Part shown: piece after piece, positions 18,203-29,230 of the stretch
Layout of the letters: every line of letters begins with the position of its first letter
Numbering within the stretch: position 1 is the stretch's first letter
NCBI RefSeq assembly: GCF_030814815.1
Contig: NZ_JAUSVR010000008.1
Span: 62,001-126,000, forward strand
DNA length: 64,000 nucleotides
Reading direction: 5' to 3'
DNA from: Ancylobacter amanitiformis
GTDB lineage: Bacteria > Pseudomonadota > Alphaproteobacteria > Rhizobiales > Xanthobacteraceae
Translations under genes and position numbers: made by a program
Notes under the pieces: generated by a model
What the model saw: only the letters and a program-made list of their open reading frames with translations
The model's database searches: none
What the model was told of the DNA's origin: nothing

Positions 18203-19648
18203 TCACAGATAGGGCGAGGCCAGCCAGATGGCGCGGTTGCGCAGCCGCTTGAGGAAGGGGCGTGCGCGCAGGGTCTGCAGCGTCTCCGGCGTGGCCGAGC
18301 TCATCATGGCGGTGATGCGCGCCTCCACCGCCCCGGCAATGGCGGGATCGTAGAGTTCGAGGTCAAGCTCGAAATTGAGCCGCAGGCTGCGTGGATCGAG
18401 GTTGGAGGAGCCGACATAGGCCCATACCCCGTCCACGGCCATCAGCTTGGAATGGTCGAACATGCCGCCGGCGCGCCACACCCGGCAGTCGCCCTCCAGC
18501 ACCTGGTCGAGCTGGGCGGTCATGGCGTAGTCGACCAGTTTCAGGTTGTTGGCGGAGGGGATGACGATGTCCACATCGACCCCGCGCCGCCCGGCCACGG
18601 ACAGGCTGCCGATCAGCTGCAGGTCGGGCAGGAAATAGGGCGAGCAGAGCCGCACGCGGTTCTGCGCCATGGCCAGCGCGCCCATGATCACGCTGTGCGC
18701 GGAGGCAAGGTTGAGGTCGGGCCCCGAGGGCACCACGCGCACCGCCACGTCGCCGCAGGGCGGCCCCTCGGGCGCTTCCGCCCAGGCCGGGCCTTCGAGA
18801 ATTTCGGCCGTGGTGAAAGTCCAGTCCTCGGCGAACACCGCGAGAAGCTGCTCCACCGCCGGGCCCTCGACGCGGAAATGCGTGTCGCGCGCGGCATCGG
18901 CGCCGCCATGGCGGCTGGTGAACTGGGCACGAATGTTCATGCCGCCGGTAAAGGCCAGCGCGCCGTCGACGATCAGCATCTTGCGGTGGCTGCGCAGATT
19001 GGCATAGGGCAGCCGCAGGCCGATGAGATTGCCCATGAACAGATCGACATTCACCCCGCCATCCTGCAGCCGCCCGACGATCGGGGGACGCGAATAGCGC
19101 GCCCCGATGGCGTCGATCAGCACCCGCACGGCAACGCCGCGCCGGTGCGCCTCAATCAGCGCATCGGCGAACTCGGCGCCGACCGGGTCATTGTCGAAAA
19201 TATAGGAGGAGAGCGCGACATGGCGCCGGGCGCCGCGTATCGCCGCGAGCATTTCCGGGTAGGCCGCGTCGCCGCTGTCCAGCAGCCGCACCGCGTTGCC
19301 GGTGGTCAGCGGAAAGGCGCTCACCCGGTCGCCCAGCCGCTTCATGGCGGAGAGGCCGGGCGACAGGGCGATGGCGATGGGCGGACGCTCATGGTGCCGG
19401 CGCCGGTCCTGGCTGGCGCGGCGGCGCTTGGCCGCGGTGCGGCGAATGCGGTTGATGCCGGCGACGAGGTAAAGGAACGCCCCGATCACCGGCGAGAGCA
19501 GGATGACGCCGACCCAGCCGGTTGCGGCGCGCACATCGTCCTTGGTCATCGCCGCATGGATGGCCGCGACGAGGCCGATGGCCGTGCTGATGACCAGCGC
19601 GATATGCGGCCAGTAGGTCGACAGGAAGCTGTACGTCTGGCTGGTCAA
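18203..19648 (-). CDS. cls: Cardiolipin synthase (phospholipase D family)
   Basis: 481 residues if started at TTG 19648, which has AGGA about 8 bp upstream and gives a normal length; the next upstream start codons only add non-family sequence. Two N-terminal membrane helices (HIALVISTAIGLVAAIHAAM and GVILLSPVIGAFLYLVAGI) come first. Two HKD motifs follow: SHRKMLIVDGALAFTGG and DHSKLMAVDGVWAYVGS, each with HxKx4D. It joins two phosphatidylglycerol molecules, or PG and another donor, into cardiolipin at the inner membrane. It lies downstream of lon on the same strand, separated by a strong hairpin. Confidence 0.9.
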   Translation of the reverse strand: MTSQTYSFLSTYWPHIALVISTAIGLVAAIHAAMTKDDVRAATGWVGVILLSPVIGAFLYLVAGINRIRRTAAKRRRASQDRRRHHERPPIAIALSPGLSAMKRLGDRVSAFPLTTGNAVRLLDSGDAAYPEMLAAIRGARRHVALSSYIFDNDPVGAEFADALIEAHRRGVAVRVLIDAIGARYSRPPIVGRLQDGGVNVDLFMGNLIGLRLPYANLRSHRKMLIVDGALAFTGGMNIRAQFTSRHGGADAARDTHFRVEGPAVEQLLAVFAEDWTFTTAEILEGPAWAEAPEGPPCGDVAVRVVPSGPDLNLASAHSVIMGALAMAQNRVRLCSPYFLPDLQLIGSLSVAGRRGVDVDIVIPSANNLKLVDYAMTAQLDQVLEGDCRVWRAGGMFDHSKLMAVDGVWAYVGSSNLDPRSLRLNFELDLELYDPAIAGAVEARITAMMSSATPETLQTLRARPFLKRLRNRAIWLASPYL

Positions 19649-19756
19649 GACCCGGTCCTGCGACTCCGTGCGGGGCGGCAATGATGCGCGCGGAGTTTGA
19701 ACAATTCGGCAACGGGGCCGCGCCGGCCGGCGGCCGGGCCCGGTCCCGCCGCGAGA

Positions 19757-19784
19757 AGGCCCCGGGGCGCGAATCCCGGGGCCT
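19757..19784 (-). terminator. Strong hairpin at the 3' end of lon
   Basis: AGGCCCCGGG (19757-19766) and CCCGGGGCCT (19775-19784) form a perfect 10-bp stem with an 8-nt loop between lon and cls. The minus-strand tail is only weakly T rich, so termination may be partial. Confidence 0.55.
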
Positions 19785-19817
19785 GTCGATGCAGAGGATG
19801 CCGAGGCTCGCGGGCCT

Positions 19818-22256
<2,439 letters not shown>

Positions 22257-22272
22257 GGTTCTATCCCCGCTC

Positions 22273-22686
22273 TCAAACCTTGCGCAGCACGACGGCGAGG
22301 CAGCCGTTCACGACACGCGGATGGGCGACCTCGTAGCGGCCGGGCGGCAAGGCCAGCTGGCGCTCGAAACGACCCTGCGGCAGTTCCATGCGGTGGATGG
22401 TGGCGCGATGGAGCTCCGGCGGCAGCACGCGCTCTCCGGCAATGGTGAGCACGCCGCCATTGATCGCCACGGTAATGCGATCGGGGTCGACGCCCGGCAG
22501 CGCGGCGAGCACGAGCAGTTCGCGTTCCGTCTCCAGCACATCGACCGGGGGCTCCCAGCGAAGCGCGCCAGGGCGGCGCGCGGGCTCCGGCGCCGGCTGG
22601 AACATCTGCCGGTGCATGCGCTCGGCGCGGTTCAGCATGTCGAGCGCTTCCGACCACATCCAGGCGCGGGGGTCAGTCTTCTTCAT
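22273..22686 (-). CDS. Small heat shock protein, Hsp20/alpha-crystallin family
   Basis: 137 residues. A short N-terminal arm is followed by the alpha-crystallin domain (WEPPVDVLETERELLVLAAL, then ITVAINGGVLTIAGER). It ends in a beta strand VVNGCLAVVLRKV with no long C-terminal IxI tail. The ribosome site is AGGAG before ATG 22686. ATP-independent holdases of this family bind unfolding proteins, and pairing with lon suggests hand-over for degradation. The two genes are probably one heat-induced operon. Confidence 0.88.
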   Translation of the reverse strand: MKKTDPRAWMWSEALDMLNRAERMHRQMFQPAPEPARRPGALRWEPPVDVLETERELLVLAALPGVDPDRITVAINGGVLTIAGERVLPPELHRATIHRMELPQGRFERQLALPPGRYEVAHPRVVNGCLAVVLRKV

Positions 22687-23171
22687 GGGGTTCTCCTGGG
22701 CAGGCCGGGGGACGCCGCCCTCGGCTTGCGAGGCTCATATGGTGACGGTTCGCCGTCGCGCCAGAGAGCCGAACAGCGCCCCGTCCGCCTGTCGGGCGCT
22801 CTCGAAACAGGCATGCGATTTCGCGGGGCGCGCAGCTATCTGCGCTCGGCAGCGAAAAAATGTCGCGGCTTGAAAAGTGTCGCGGCCTGGAGATCCGGGG
22901 CCCGTGAGCGTGCGGCGGCCGTTGCCGGGGCGCGATCCGGCGGCATCGGGCATCCGGCCGGTGCATACCGGCCCGAGAGGCATTGTCGCAGCGGCATTAA
23001 TGAAATATTACCTAAACAAATCTAGGGTCGACGCGTTCAGCGCCGCCAACCGGCCGGAAAAGAGCCGGGATCTTGGGGGACTGTTCGAAGGAATGGACTG
23101 CACGTACAGTTCGGGTCTCGGCCCGGTCTGCCGACGCATCCGTCTGATTCGCCACCTATGTAGAGACGCCT
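22687..23171. promoter_or_regulatory. Divergent hsp20-lon / DUF2778 intergenic region
   Basis: 485 bp without a supportable gene. It holds a short direct repeat (22861-22894), an AT-rich patch at about 22995-23022 (ATTAATGAAATATTACCTAA) that may carry the rightward promoter, and CAGGAGAA before hsp20 in the minus orientation. I do not see a confident RpoH promoter or an RNA thermometer. Confidence 0.45.
22861..22894. repeat. 17-bp-spaced direct repeat upstream of hsp20
   Basis: TGTCGCGGC occurs at 22861-22869 and 22878-22886, exactly 17 bp apart. Read on the minus strand this is GCCGCGACA followed by T-rich 8-mers, about 175-225 bp before the hsp20 start. It may be a tandem activator or repressor site. 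Confidence 0.4.
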
Positions 23172-24233
23172 ATGCGCTTTGTCGGAACCTTCCTCATCGG
23201 CTCAGCGAGTTTCGTCGCGATGGCGGTGGCGGCGGCTTGGGTCTCCAACGCGTTCCTTCCGACCCGCGCCGATGCCGCCCGTGTCGACCCCGAGCTGCAA
23301 TTGCGGCCGGCGGTGCCCGCCGTGACCGCCGAAGTGGTGGACGGGCCGGCGCCCGCCCCGGTTCACACGGTGATGGATGTCCGCAATTTCCGCGCCGCCG
23401 GCGAGATCGGCCAGCCGGATGGCTGGCTGTTCAACCCCGCGCTGACGCCGACCCGCCCGACCGTGATGGCTGCCCTGCCGGCATCGCCGCCCACATCCCC
23501 GCCGACGGTGGAGACGGTGAGCGCGGTGCCGCTGCCCATGGCCAATCCGCTCTATGCCGGCCGCGTGATGCCGGGCGATGAACCCGAGGACACGCTGACC
23601 CTCGCTCCCCTTCCGCCGAAGAAGCCGCTTCTGCCGCTCGCGGACGCGCCGACCGCAGCTTCCGCCTCGGCCTCGGCTTCCGCCGAGCTGGCGATGCTGC
23701 CGCCGACCATGGAGGAGGATATCGCGCCGGAGGAGCCGTCGACGCCTCCCGCCGCCGCGCCGCCGGAAGTCTCCGATGAACTGCGCCTGCCTGCGGCGGG
23801 GGACAAGTTCGCGATCTACGACATCCGCGCCAAGAAGCTGTACATGCCGGGCGGCAAGAAGCTGGAGGCGCATTCGGGCTATGGCGACAAGTTCGACGAT
23901 CCGCGCCATGTCGCGGTGAAGATGCTCGGCCCCACCCCGCCCAACCGTTACAAGCTGACCATGCGCGAGTCGCGTTTCCACGGCGTCGAGGCCGTGCGCA
24001 TGACGCCGATCGGCGACGGCAAGATGTACGGGCGCAACGGCTTCCTGGTGCATCCCTACATGCTGGGGCCGCGTGGCGATTCCAATGGCTGCGTGTCGCT
24101 GGCCGAGTACGAGACCTTCCTCACCGCCTTCAAGCGGGGCCAGGTGAACGAAATCGTCGTGGTCGAATCCATGCCCAAGACGTCCGAGCCGAGCAGCCCG
24201 CTCATTTCCTGGCTCACCGGCAAGCGCGGCTGA
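23172..24233 (+). CDS. DUF2778 (Tlde1-like L,D-transpeptidase fold) envelope protein
   Basis: 353 residues. An N-terminal hydrophobic segment (FLIGSASFVAMAVAAAWVS) acts as signal or anchor, followed by about 180 residues of Pro/Ala-rich linker. The C-terminal domain starts near KFAIYDIRAKKLYMPGGKK and matches DUF2778. Candidate catalytic residues are His294 in LVHPYMLGPRG and Cys307 in SNGCVSL, arranged as in L,D-transpeptidases. DUF2778 proteins include the type VI effector Tlde1, which trims or exchanges D-amino acids on peptidoglycan stems. Here a Sec-type N-terminus and no secretion genes suggest a resident periplasmic enzyme acting on the cell's own peptidoglycan. Monocistronic. Confidence 0.8.
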   Translation: MRFVGTFLIGSASFVAMAVAAAWVSNAFLPTRADAARVDPELQLRPAVPAVTAEVVDGPAPAPVHTVMDVRNFRAAGEIGQPDGWLFNPALTPTRPTVMAALPASPPTSPPTVETVSAVPLPMANPLYAGRVMPGDEPEDTLTLAPLPPKKPLLPLADAPTAASASASASAELAMLPPTMEEDIAPEEPSTPPAAAPPEVSDELRLPAAGDKFAIYDIRAKKLYMPGGKKLEAHSGYGDKFDDPRHVAVKMLGPTPPNRYKLTMRESRFHGVEAVRMTPIGDGKMYGRNGFLVHPYMLGPRGDSNGCVSLAEYETFLTAFKRGQVNEIVVVESMPKTSEPSSPLISWLTGKRG

Positions 24234-24378
24234 ACGATGGCTGCGGCTGCGGCCGCGACGCGGGGCCCGGCCGGCGGCGCCTCTGCGCCTTAAGTCGGGG
24301 GCGCCCGGCGCATCGGGTGACTTGAACCGCCTGCCGCAGGGCTGCGATGCTCGCGTGTCCAGCCATGTGGAGGAACGC

Positions 24379-25320
24379 GTGCCCGATCGGGATTTCAGCC
24401 AAGGTGCGGCCTATGTGAAGGGCCGGTTCGTCCCGCTCATGGACGCCGCGGTGCCGGTGACGGATTGGGGCTTCACCCGCTCCGACGTGGTCTATGACGT
24501 CGTGCACGTCTATCACGGCGGCTTTTTCCGGCTTCCCGACCATCTCGACCGTTTCGAGCGCGCCATGCAGGCCCGCCATCTCGCCCCGCCGGAGACGCGG
24601 GCGCAGATGGACGACATCCTGCACGCCTGCGTCGCGCTTGCCGGGCTCAATGATGCCTATGTCTCGATGATGGCGCTGCGCGGCCGTCCGCGCGTGCGCG
24701 GCTCCCGCCGCCCCGCCGATTGCGACAATCATTTCATGGCCTATGCCGCCCCGTGGATCGACGTCATCCCGCCGGAGGTGCAGGCGCGGGGCGCGCATGT
24801 GCTCATCAGCTCCGTGCCGCGCGTGCCCGATGCCAGCGTCGACCCCACGGTGAAGAACTTCCAGTGGGGCGACCTGACCACCGGCCTGCTGGAGGCGCAT
24901 GGGCAGGGTTTCGACACCGCCGTGCTGTGCGACGCGGAGGGCTTTCTCACCGAGGGGCCCGGCTTCAACCTCTTCGTCGTCAAGGATGGGCGCGTGCTGA
25001 CGCCCGATCGCGGCAGCCTGGAAGGCATCACCCGCCGCTCGGTGCTGGAAATCTGCAGCGATCTCGGCATCGAGGCGACGATCGCGCCCATTCCGCGCGC
25101 GCTGCTGGAGAGTGCCGACGAGGTCTTCGCCACCACGACGGCGGGCGGGGTGATGCCGATCGCCCGGGTGAGCACCGGCCGCACGACGCATATTCTCGGC
25201 AATGACCGGCCGGGCCCGATCTCGGCCGCGCTGCGCGAGGAATACTGGCGTCGCCACGAGGCCGGCTGGCACCTGACGCCGGTGCGCCGCGACCTCGCCG
25301 AGGCGGCGCTCGCCCGCTAG
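24379..25320 (+). CDS. Fold-type IV PLP aminotransferase (D-amino acid/(R)-amine transaminase-like)
   Basis: 313 residues from GTG 24379, which has GGAGGA 5-6 bp upstream. The PLP lysine is Lys159 in DPTVKNFQWGDL; the cofactor phosphate region is FATTTAGGVMP and TEGPGFNLFVVKDGR is the class IV signature. The N-terminal VVYDVVHVYHGGFFRL resembles D-amino acid aminotransferase (YEVVKVYNG) and (R)-amine transaminases rather than branched-chain transaminases, which have an FEGIR-type sequence there. It is therefore expected to act on a D-amino acid or an (R)-amine. It lies 36 bp upstream of an SHMT-like gene that may make or use D-alanine. Automatic pipelines would likely call it branched-chain aminotransferase. 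Confidence 0.82.
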   Translation: MPDRDFSQGAAYVKGRFVPLMDAAVPVTDWGFTRSDVVYDVVHVYHGGFFRLPDHLDRFERAMQARHLAPPETRAQMDDILHACVALAGLNDAYVSMMALRGRPRVRGSRRPADCDNHFMAYAAPWIDVIPPEVQARGAHVLISSVPRVPDASVDPTVKNFQWGDLTTGLLEAHGQGFDTAVLCDAEGFLTEGPGFNLFVVKDGRVLTPDRGSLEGITRRSVLEICSDLGIEATIAPIPRALLESADEVFATTTAGGVMPIARVSTGRTTHILGNDRPGPISAALREEYWRRHEAGWHLTPVRRDLAEAALAR

Positions 25321-25356
25321 GCTGCACCCTCCCGTTTCCCGTTTCCCGCGAGTGCC

Positions 25357-26652
25357 ATGTCCACGCTTCACGCCGGCTATTTCACGCAAGGCCTCGACGC
25401 CGATCCCGAACTGGCCGCCGCCATTCGCGGTGAACAGGCCCGCCAGCAGGACGGCATCGAGCTGATCGCCTCCGAGAACATCGTCTCGCGCCTCGTGCTG
25501 GAGGCGCAGGGCTCGGTGCTGACCAACAAGACTGTCGAGGGCCTGCCCTATGGCCGCTATTATGGCGGGGCGGAATTTGCCGACGCCATCGAGGCGCTGG
25601 CGGTCGAGCGGGCGAAACGGCTGTTCGGCTGCCGCTTCGCCAATGTTCAGCCCCATTCCGGATCGAACGCCAATGCCGGCGTGTTTCTCGGCCTGTTGAA
25701 GCTGGGCGATACCATCCTGTCCATGGACACGGCGGCGGGCGGGCATATCAGCCACGGCCACCCGGCGACGCTGACCGGGCGCGATTACACCATCGTGCGC
25801 TACGGCGTGAGCCGGGAGAGCGAGCGCATCGAGCTGGAGGAACTGCGCGCGCTGGCGCGGACGCATCGGCCCCGGCTCATCGTCGCCGGCGGCTCGGCCT
25901 ATCCGCACGCGCTGGATTTCGCTGGCATGCGAGCCATCGCCGACGAGGTCGGCGCGCTGTTGATGGTCGACATGGCGCATTTTGCCGGGCTGGTGGCCAC
26001 CGGGCTCTATCCGCACCCGTTCCCCCACGCCCATGTCGTGACCTCCACCACCTACAAGTCGCTGCGCGGCGCGCGCGGCGGCATCGTGCTGTGGAATGAC
26101 GAGGACCTGAGCGACCGCATCCATTACGGCATCTTCCCCGGGGTGCAGGGCTCGGTGATGATGCATATCGTCGCCGGCAAGGCGGCTTGTTTCGGCGAGG
26201 CGCTGCGGCCGGAATTCACCGCCTATAACCGCGCCGTGCTGGCGAATGCGCGGGTGCTGGCCGACCGGCTCGCCGGGGCGGGGCTGCGCATCGTCGGCGG
26301 CGGCACCGATTGCGGATTGATGCTGGTGGACCTGTCGGAGACGGGCACCACGGGCGATGTCGCGGCCAAGGCGCTGGAAAAGGCGGGGCTGGCGGTCAAC
26401 AAGAACCTGATCCCGTTCGACCCGCGCCCGCCGGAGGCGCCCTCGGGCCTGCGCCTCTCGTCCAATGCCGGCACGGCGCGCGGCTTCGGCACGGCCGAGT
26501 TCGCCACCCTCGCGGAATGGATCGCCCGGATCCTGCGCGCCCCGGCGGATGCGCAGGTGATCGCCGAGGTCGGCGGGCAGGTGCGCGCGCTGTGCGCCCG
26601 CTTCCCGAATCTATCGCTGAGGCCGGGTCAAGGGGGCCGTGCCAGAGTTTGA
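25357..26652 (+). CDS. Serine hydroxymethyltransferase-like enzyme, possible alpha-methylserine hydroxymethyltransferase
   Basis: 431 residues, fold-type I, with SHMT hallmarks: IELIASENIVSRLVLEAQGS, the GGHISHGHPATLTG loop and PLP Lys234 in STTYKSLRGARGG. Three usual features are altered. The TNKYAEG motif reads TNKTVEG, so the active-site Tyr (Tyr55 of E. coli GlyA) is Thr59; the His before the PLP lysine is Tyr233; and GYPGKRYYGG is GLPYGRYYGG. Tyr-to-Thr at this site is the change reported to broaden SHMT toward D-alanine/alpha-methylserine, so this may be an alpha-methylserine hydroxymethyltransferase rather than housekeeping GlyA. It probably forms an operon with the preceding aminotransferase. 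Confidence 0.85.
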   Translation: MSTLHAGYFTQGLDADPELAAAIRGEQARQQDGIELIASENIVSRLVLEAQGSVLTNKTVEGLPYGRYYGGAEFADAIEALAVERAKRLFGCRFANVQPHSGSNANAGVFLGLLKLGDTILSMDTAAGGHISHGHPATLTGRDYTIVRYGVSRESERIELEELRALARTHRPRLIVAGGSAYPHALDFAGMRAIADEVGALLMVDMAHFAGLVATGLYPHPFPHAHVVTSTTYKSLRGARGGIVLWNDEDLSDRIHYGIFPGVQGSVMMHIVAGKAACFGEALRPEFTAYNRAVLANARVLADRLAGAGLRIVGGGTDCGLMLVDLSETGTTGDVAAKALEKAGLAVNKNLIPFDPRPPEAPSGLRLSSNAGTARGFGTAEFATLAEWIARILRAPADAQVIAEVGGQVRALCARFPNLSLRPGQGGRARV

Positions 26653-26740
26653 CCGTGCGAAGCCGAGGACCGGGCGTTGTGCGCCGGGCACGGGGCGGCT
26701 AGACCACGCGCTCGCCATCCCGCACAGCGCGAGCCGTTCC

Positions 26741-28093
26741 ATGAGTGATGACAGCCGTGATGACAGCCCCGCCGCCCGCCTTGAGCAGCGCCTCGCCGCC
26801 CGCCATGCGCGCATCGGCGTGATCGGGCTCGGCTATGTCGGCCTGCCGCTGGCGCTGGTGGCGGTGGAGGCCGGCTTCCCCGTCACCGGCTTCGACATCA
26901 ATCCGCAGCGCGTCGCCGACATCGCCAGCGGCCGGCAGGTGATCAAGTACATTCCCGCCACGCGGATGGCGGCCGCGCTCGCCACGTCCCGTTTCGCCGT
27001 GACGGAGGATTTCGCGCCGCTCGCGGAATGCGATGCCATCCTGATCTGCGTGCCGACCCCGCTCACCCGTCAGCGCGAGCCGGACCTCTCCTTCGTCGAG
27101 GAGACCGCCCGCGCCATCGCCCGCACGCTGCGGCCGGGCCAGCTGGTGGTGCTGGAATCCACGACCTGGCCGGGCACCACGGCCGAGGTGGTGAAGCCGA
27201 TCCTGGAAGCCGGCGGGCTGGTGTGCGGGCAGGATTTCTTCCTCGCCTTCTCGCCCGAGCGCGAGGATCCCGGCAATGCGCATTATTCCACCGCCACCAT
27301 CCCGAAGGTGGTGGGCGGCGAGGGGGAGGCGGCCGGCCGGCTGGCGAGCGCGCTCTACCGCGATCTCGTCACCCGCGTCGTGCCGGTATCCTCGACCCAG
27401 GTGGCCGAGGCGGCGAAGCTGACGGAGAACATCTTCCGCTCGGTCAACATCGCGCTGGTGAACGAACTCAAGACCGTCTACGCCGCCATGGGCATCGACA
27501 TCTGGGAGGTGCTGGAGGCGGCGGCGACCAAGCCGTTCGGCTTCATGCCGTTCTATCCCGGCCCGGGGCTGGGCGGGCACTGCATCCCGATCGACCCGTT
27601 CTATCTCACCTGGAAGGCGCGCGAGTTCGACATCGAGACGCGGTTCATCGAACTGGCCGGGCAGATCAACACGCGCATGCCCTATCTCGTGGTCGACACG
27701 CTGGCGGAAGCGCTGGACCGGCTGGCCGGGCGGGGGCTTTCGGGCGCGCGCATCCTCGTGCTCGGCGTCGCCTACAAGAAGAACGTGGACGACGTGCGCG
27801 AGAGCCCGGCGCTCAAGCTGATGGAACTGATCGACGAGCGCGGCGGGGAATGCGCGTTCCATGACCCCTTCGTCGCGGCGCTGCCGCCGACCCGCCGCCA
27901 TGGCCGGCTCAGCGGCAAGCGATCGGTGCCGCTGACCGCCGAACTGCTGGACAGCGTCGACGCGGTGCTGGTCGCCACCGACCATGACGAGGTCGATTAC
28001 GCGCTGGTGGCGGCCCACGCGCGCGTGCTGGTCGACACGCGCAACGTGTTCGCGAAGGCGGGGCTTTCCCCCGCCGGCCTCGTCAAGGCGTGA
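26741..28093 (+). CDS. Nucleotide-sugar dehydrogenase (UDP-glucose/UDP-HexNAc 6-dehydrogenase family)
   Basis: 450 residues from ATG 26741; an upstream in-frame start at 26639 overlaps the SHMT-like gene and has no family sequence. Rossmann motif IGVIGLGYVGLPLALVAVEA, the CVPTPL loop, catalytic Cys281 in GGHCIPIDPFYL and the UDP-binding C-terminal domain are all present. It makes two NAD-dependent oxidations of C6 to give a UDP-uronic acid. The GVAYKKNVDDVRESPA motif and the HCIPIDPFYL context fit the WbpA/WbpO/TviB type (UDP-GlcNAc or ManNAc) as well as UDP-glucose. It overlaps the lyase-like gene tail to tail by 11 bp, which hints at shared glycan work. Confidence 0.9.
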   Translation: MSDDSRDDSPAARLEQRLAARHARIGVIGLGYVGLPLALVAVEAGFPVTGFDINPQRVADIASGRQVIKYIPATRMAAALATSRFAVTEDFAPLAECDAILICVPTPLTRQREPDLSFVEETARAIARTLRPGQLVVLESTTWPGTTAEVVKPILEAGGLVCGQDFFLAFSPEREDPGNAHYSTATIPKVVGGEGEAAGRLASALYRDLVTRVVPVSSTQVAEAAKLTENIFRSVNIALVNELKTVYAAMGIDIWEVLEAAATKPFGFMPFYPGPGLGGHCIPIDPFYLTWKAREFDIETRFIELAGQINTRMPYLVVDTLAEALDRLAGRGLSGARILVLGVAYKKNVDDVRESPALKLMELIDERGGECAFHDPFVAALPPTRRHGRLSGKRSVPLTAELLDSVDAVLVATDHDEVDYALVAAHARVLVDTRNVFAKAGLSPAGLVKA

Positions 28094-29126
28094 GGGCGGA
28101 TTTCACCCCCGCCCCCAGCGTCGCGCAGAGTTCGGCACTCGCCACGTCGGTGCAGGCCGGCCCGCGGCGGAAATCGTCGTACCAGATCTTCCAGATGCCG
28201 TCCTGACCGGCCCGGTAGGGGCCGAACTTGAAATACATGTGGTCGCCAAGGCCGTCGCCCTCGTGGCCGATCTTGCCCTCCACCGTGACGATCCATTGGC
28301 CGTTGGCCACGATGTCGATGCGCCCGTCGCCGCCGGGGCCGGGCTTCACCTGGAACACGAAGTCGATCCAGCCCGAATCCAGCGCCGGCAGGGTGCCCCC
28401 GCGCGGGGTGATGACGAGGTCCGGCGAGCAGCCGGGAAAGCCGATCTGCGCCGGCGGTCGCTCGCCCGGCGCCGCGGCGATGAGGGTGCGGAACTGGTTG
28501 AACTCGTCGGGCGTGCCGGCCGGCGCCTCGCCGGGCCGGCACGCGGACGGGCGCTCCGCCGTGCCGACGGGCTGGAACGCGCCGGTGTCGGTGTCGACCG
28601 TGGCGACGAGCCGTCCGTCCACCATGCGCAGCGCCAGAAGCGGCGAGTAGTCGCCATGCGCGCCGGGATCGATCTCGCGCTTCCACTGCGCCATCACGTA
28701 GCGGTGCGGTTCGGTGGGGATCGGCGTCGCCATGCGCATGGACAGCGCGTACCAGACCGGCTTGCCATAGAGCACCAGCACTTCCGGCCTCTCCCACACC
28801 TCGGCGCGCTCGCTGCACAGCCCGTTCTGCTTCTTGCACTGCGAGCGGACGGAGAGTTCGATGGCCTGCTTGCCGTTTCGCACGATCTCGGGCTCAAACG
28901 CGTAGCTGCCGGCCTCCTGCTCGTGGTTGTCCTTGTAGTAGAGCCCGCCGGCTGGCGCGAAATCCGTGCCCTCGAAGCCGTCGGACAGCACGAGGTCGCG
29001 CCCGTCCTGCCCGGCTGAAGCGGGGAGCGCGGATCCGGGCGTCGCGACAAGCAGCGCGAACCCGCAAAGAGCGAGCCGCTTCAACGCACTGCGCCGGCCG
29101 GGGTAGAGCGGAATCGTTGCGATCAT
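28083..29126 (-). CDS. Heparin lyase I-like polysaccharide lyase (PF14099-type), exported
   Basis: 347 residues from ATG 29126, with GAGAAGG upstream. The N-terminus GRRSALKRLALCGFALLVAT is a signal peptide with a twin-arginine-like pair, cleaved near ALPASAG. The body fits the concanavalin-like polysaccharide lyase family: RAEVWERPEVLVLYGKPVWY, RYVMAQWKREIDPG, WIDFVFQVKPGPGGDGRIDI and YFKFGPYR. Related enzymes cleave uronate-containing glycans by beta-elimination; the substrate here is unknown. It faces the UDP-uronate-forming dehydrogenase tail to tail and diverges from the ABC/cyclase run across 104 bp. Confidence 0.8.
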   Translation of the reverse strand: MIATIPLYPGRRSALKRLALCGFALLVATPGSALPASAGQDGRDLVLSDGFEGTDFAPAGGLYYKDNHEQEAGSYAFEPEIVRNGKQAIELSVRSQCKKQNGLCSERAEVWERPEVLVLYGKPVWYALSMRMATPIPTEPHRYVMAQWKREIDPGAHGDYSPLLALRMVDGRLVATVDTDTGAFQPVGTAERPSACRPGEAPAGTPDEFNQFRTLIAAAPGERPPAQIGFPGCSPDLVITPRGGTLPALDSGWIDFVFQVKPGPGGDGRIDIVANGQWIVTVEGKIGHEGDGLGDHMYFKFGPYRAGQDGIWKIWYDDFRRGPACTDVASAELCATLGAGVKSALTP

Positions 29127-29230
29127 GATAGCCTTCTCAGGATTTGGTGATCGTGCATGCGCGTGGGTGGTCGGCTGCCTATTTATGACGATCGGAATTT
29201 TAGGTTCTGCCAGCGAAGGGCGCAAAGGCC

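Noticed and set aside
22687-22760. ROSE-type RNA thermometer in the hsp20 leader
   Set aside because: I could not find the conserved anti-Shine-Dalgarno segment; only weak GC pairing near the ribosome site is visible.
23172-24233. Type VI secretion effector
   Set aside because: The protein has its own signal or anchor segment and no secretion, immunity or PAAR/VgrG gene is nearby.
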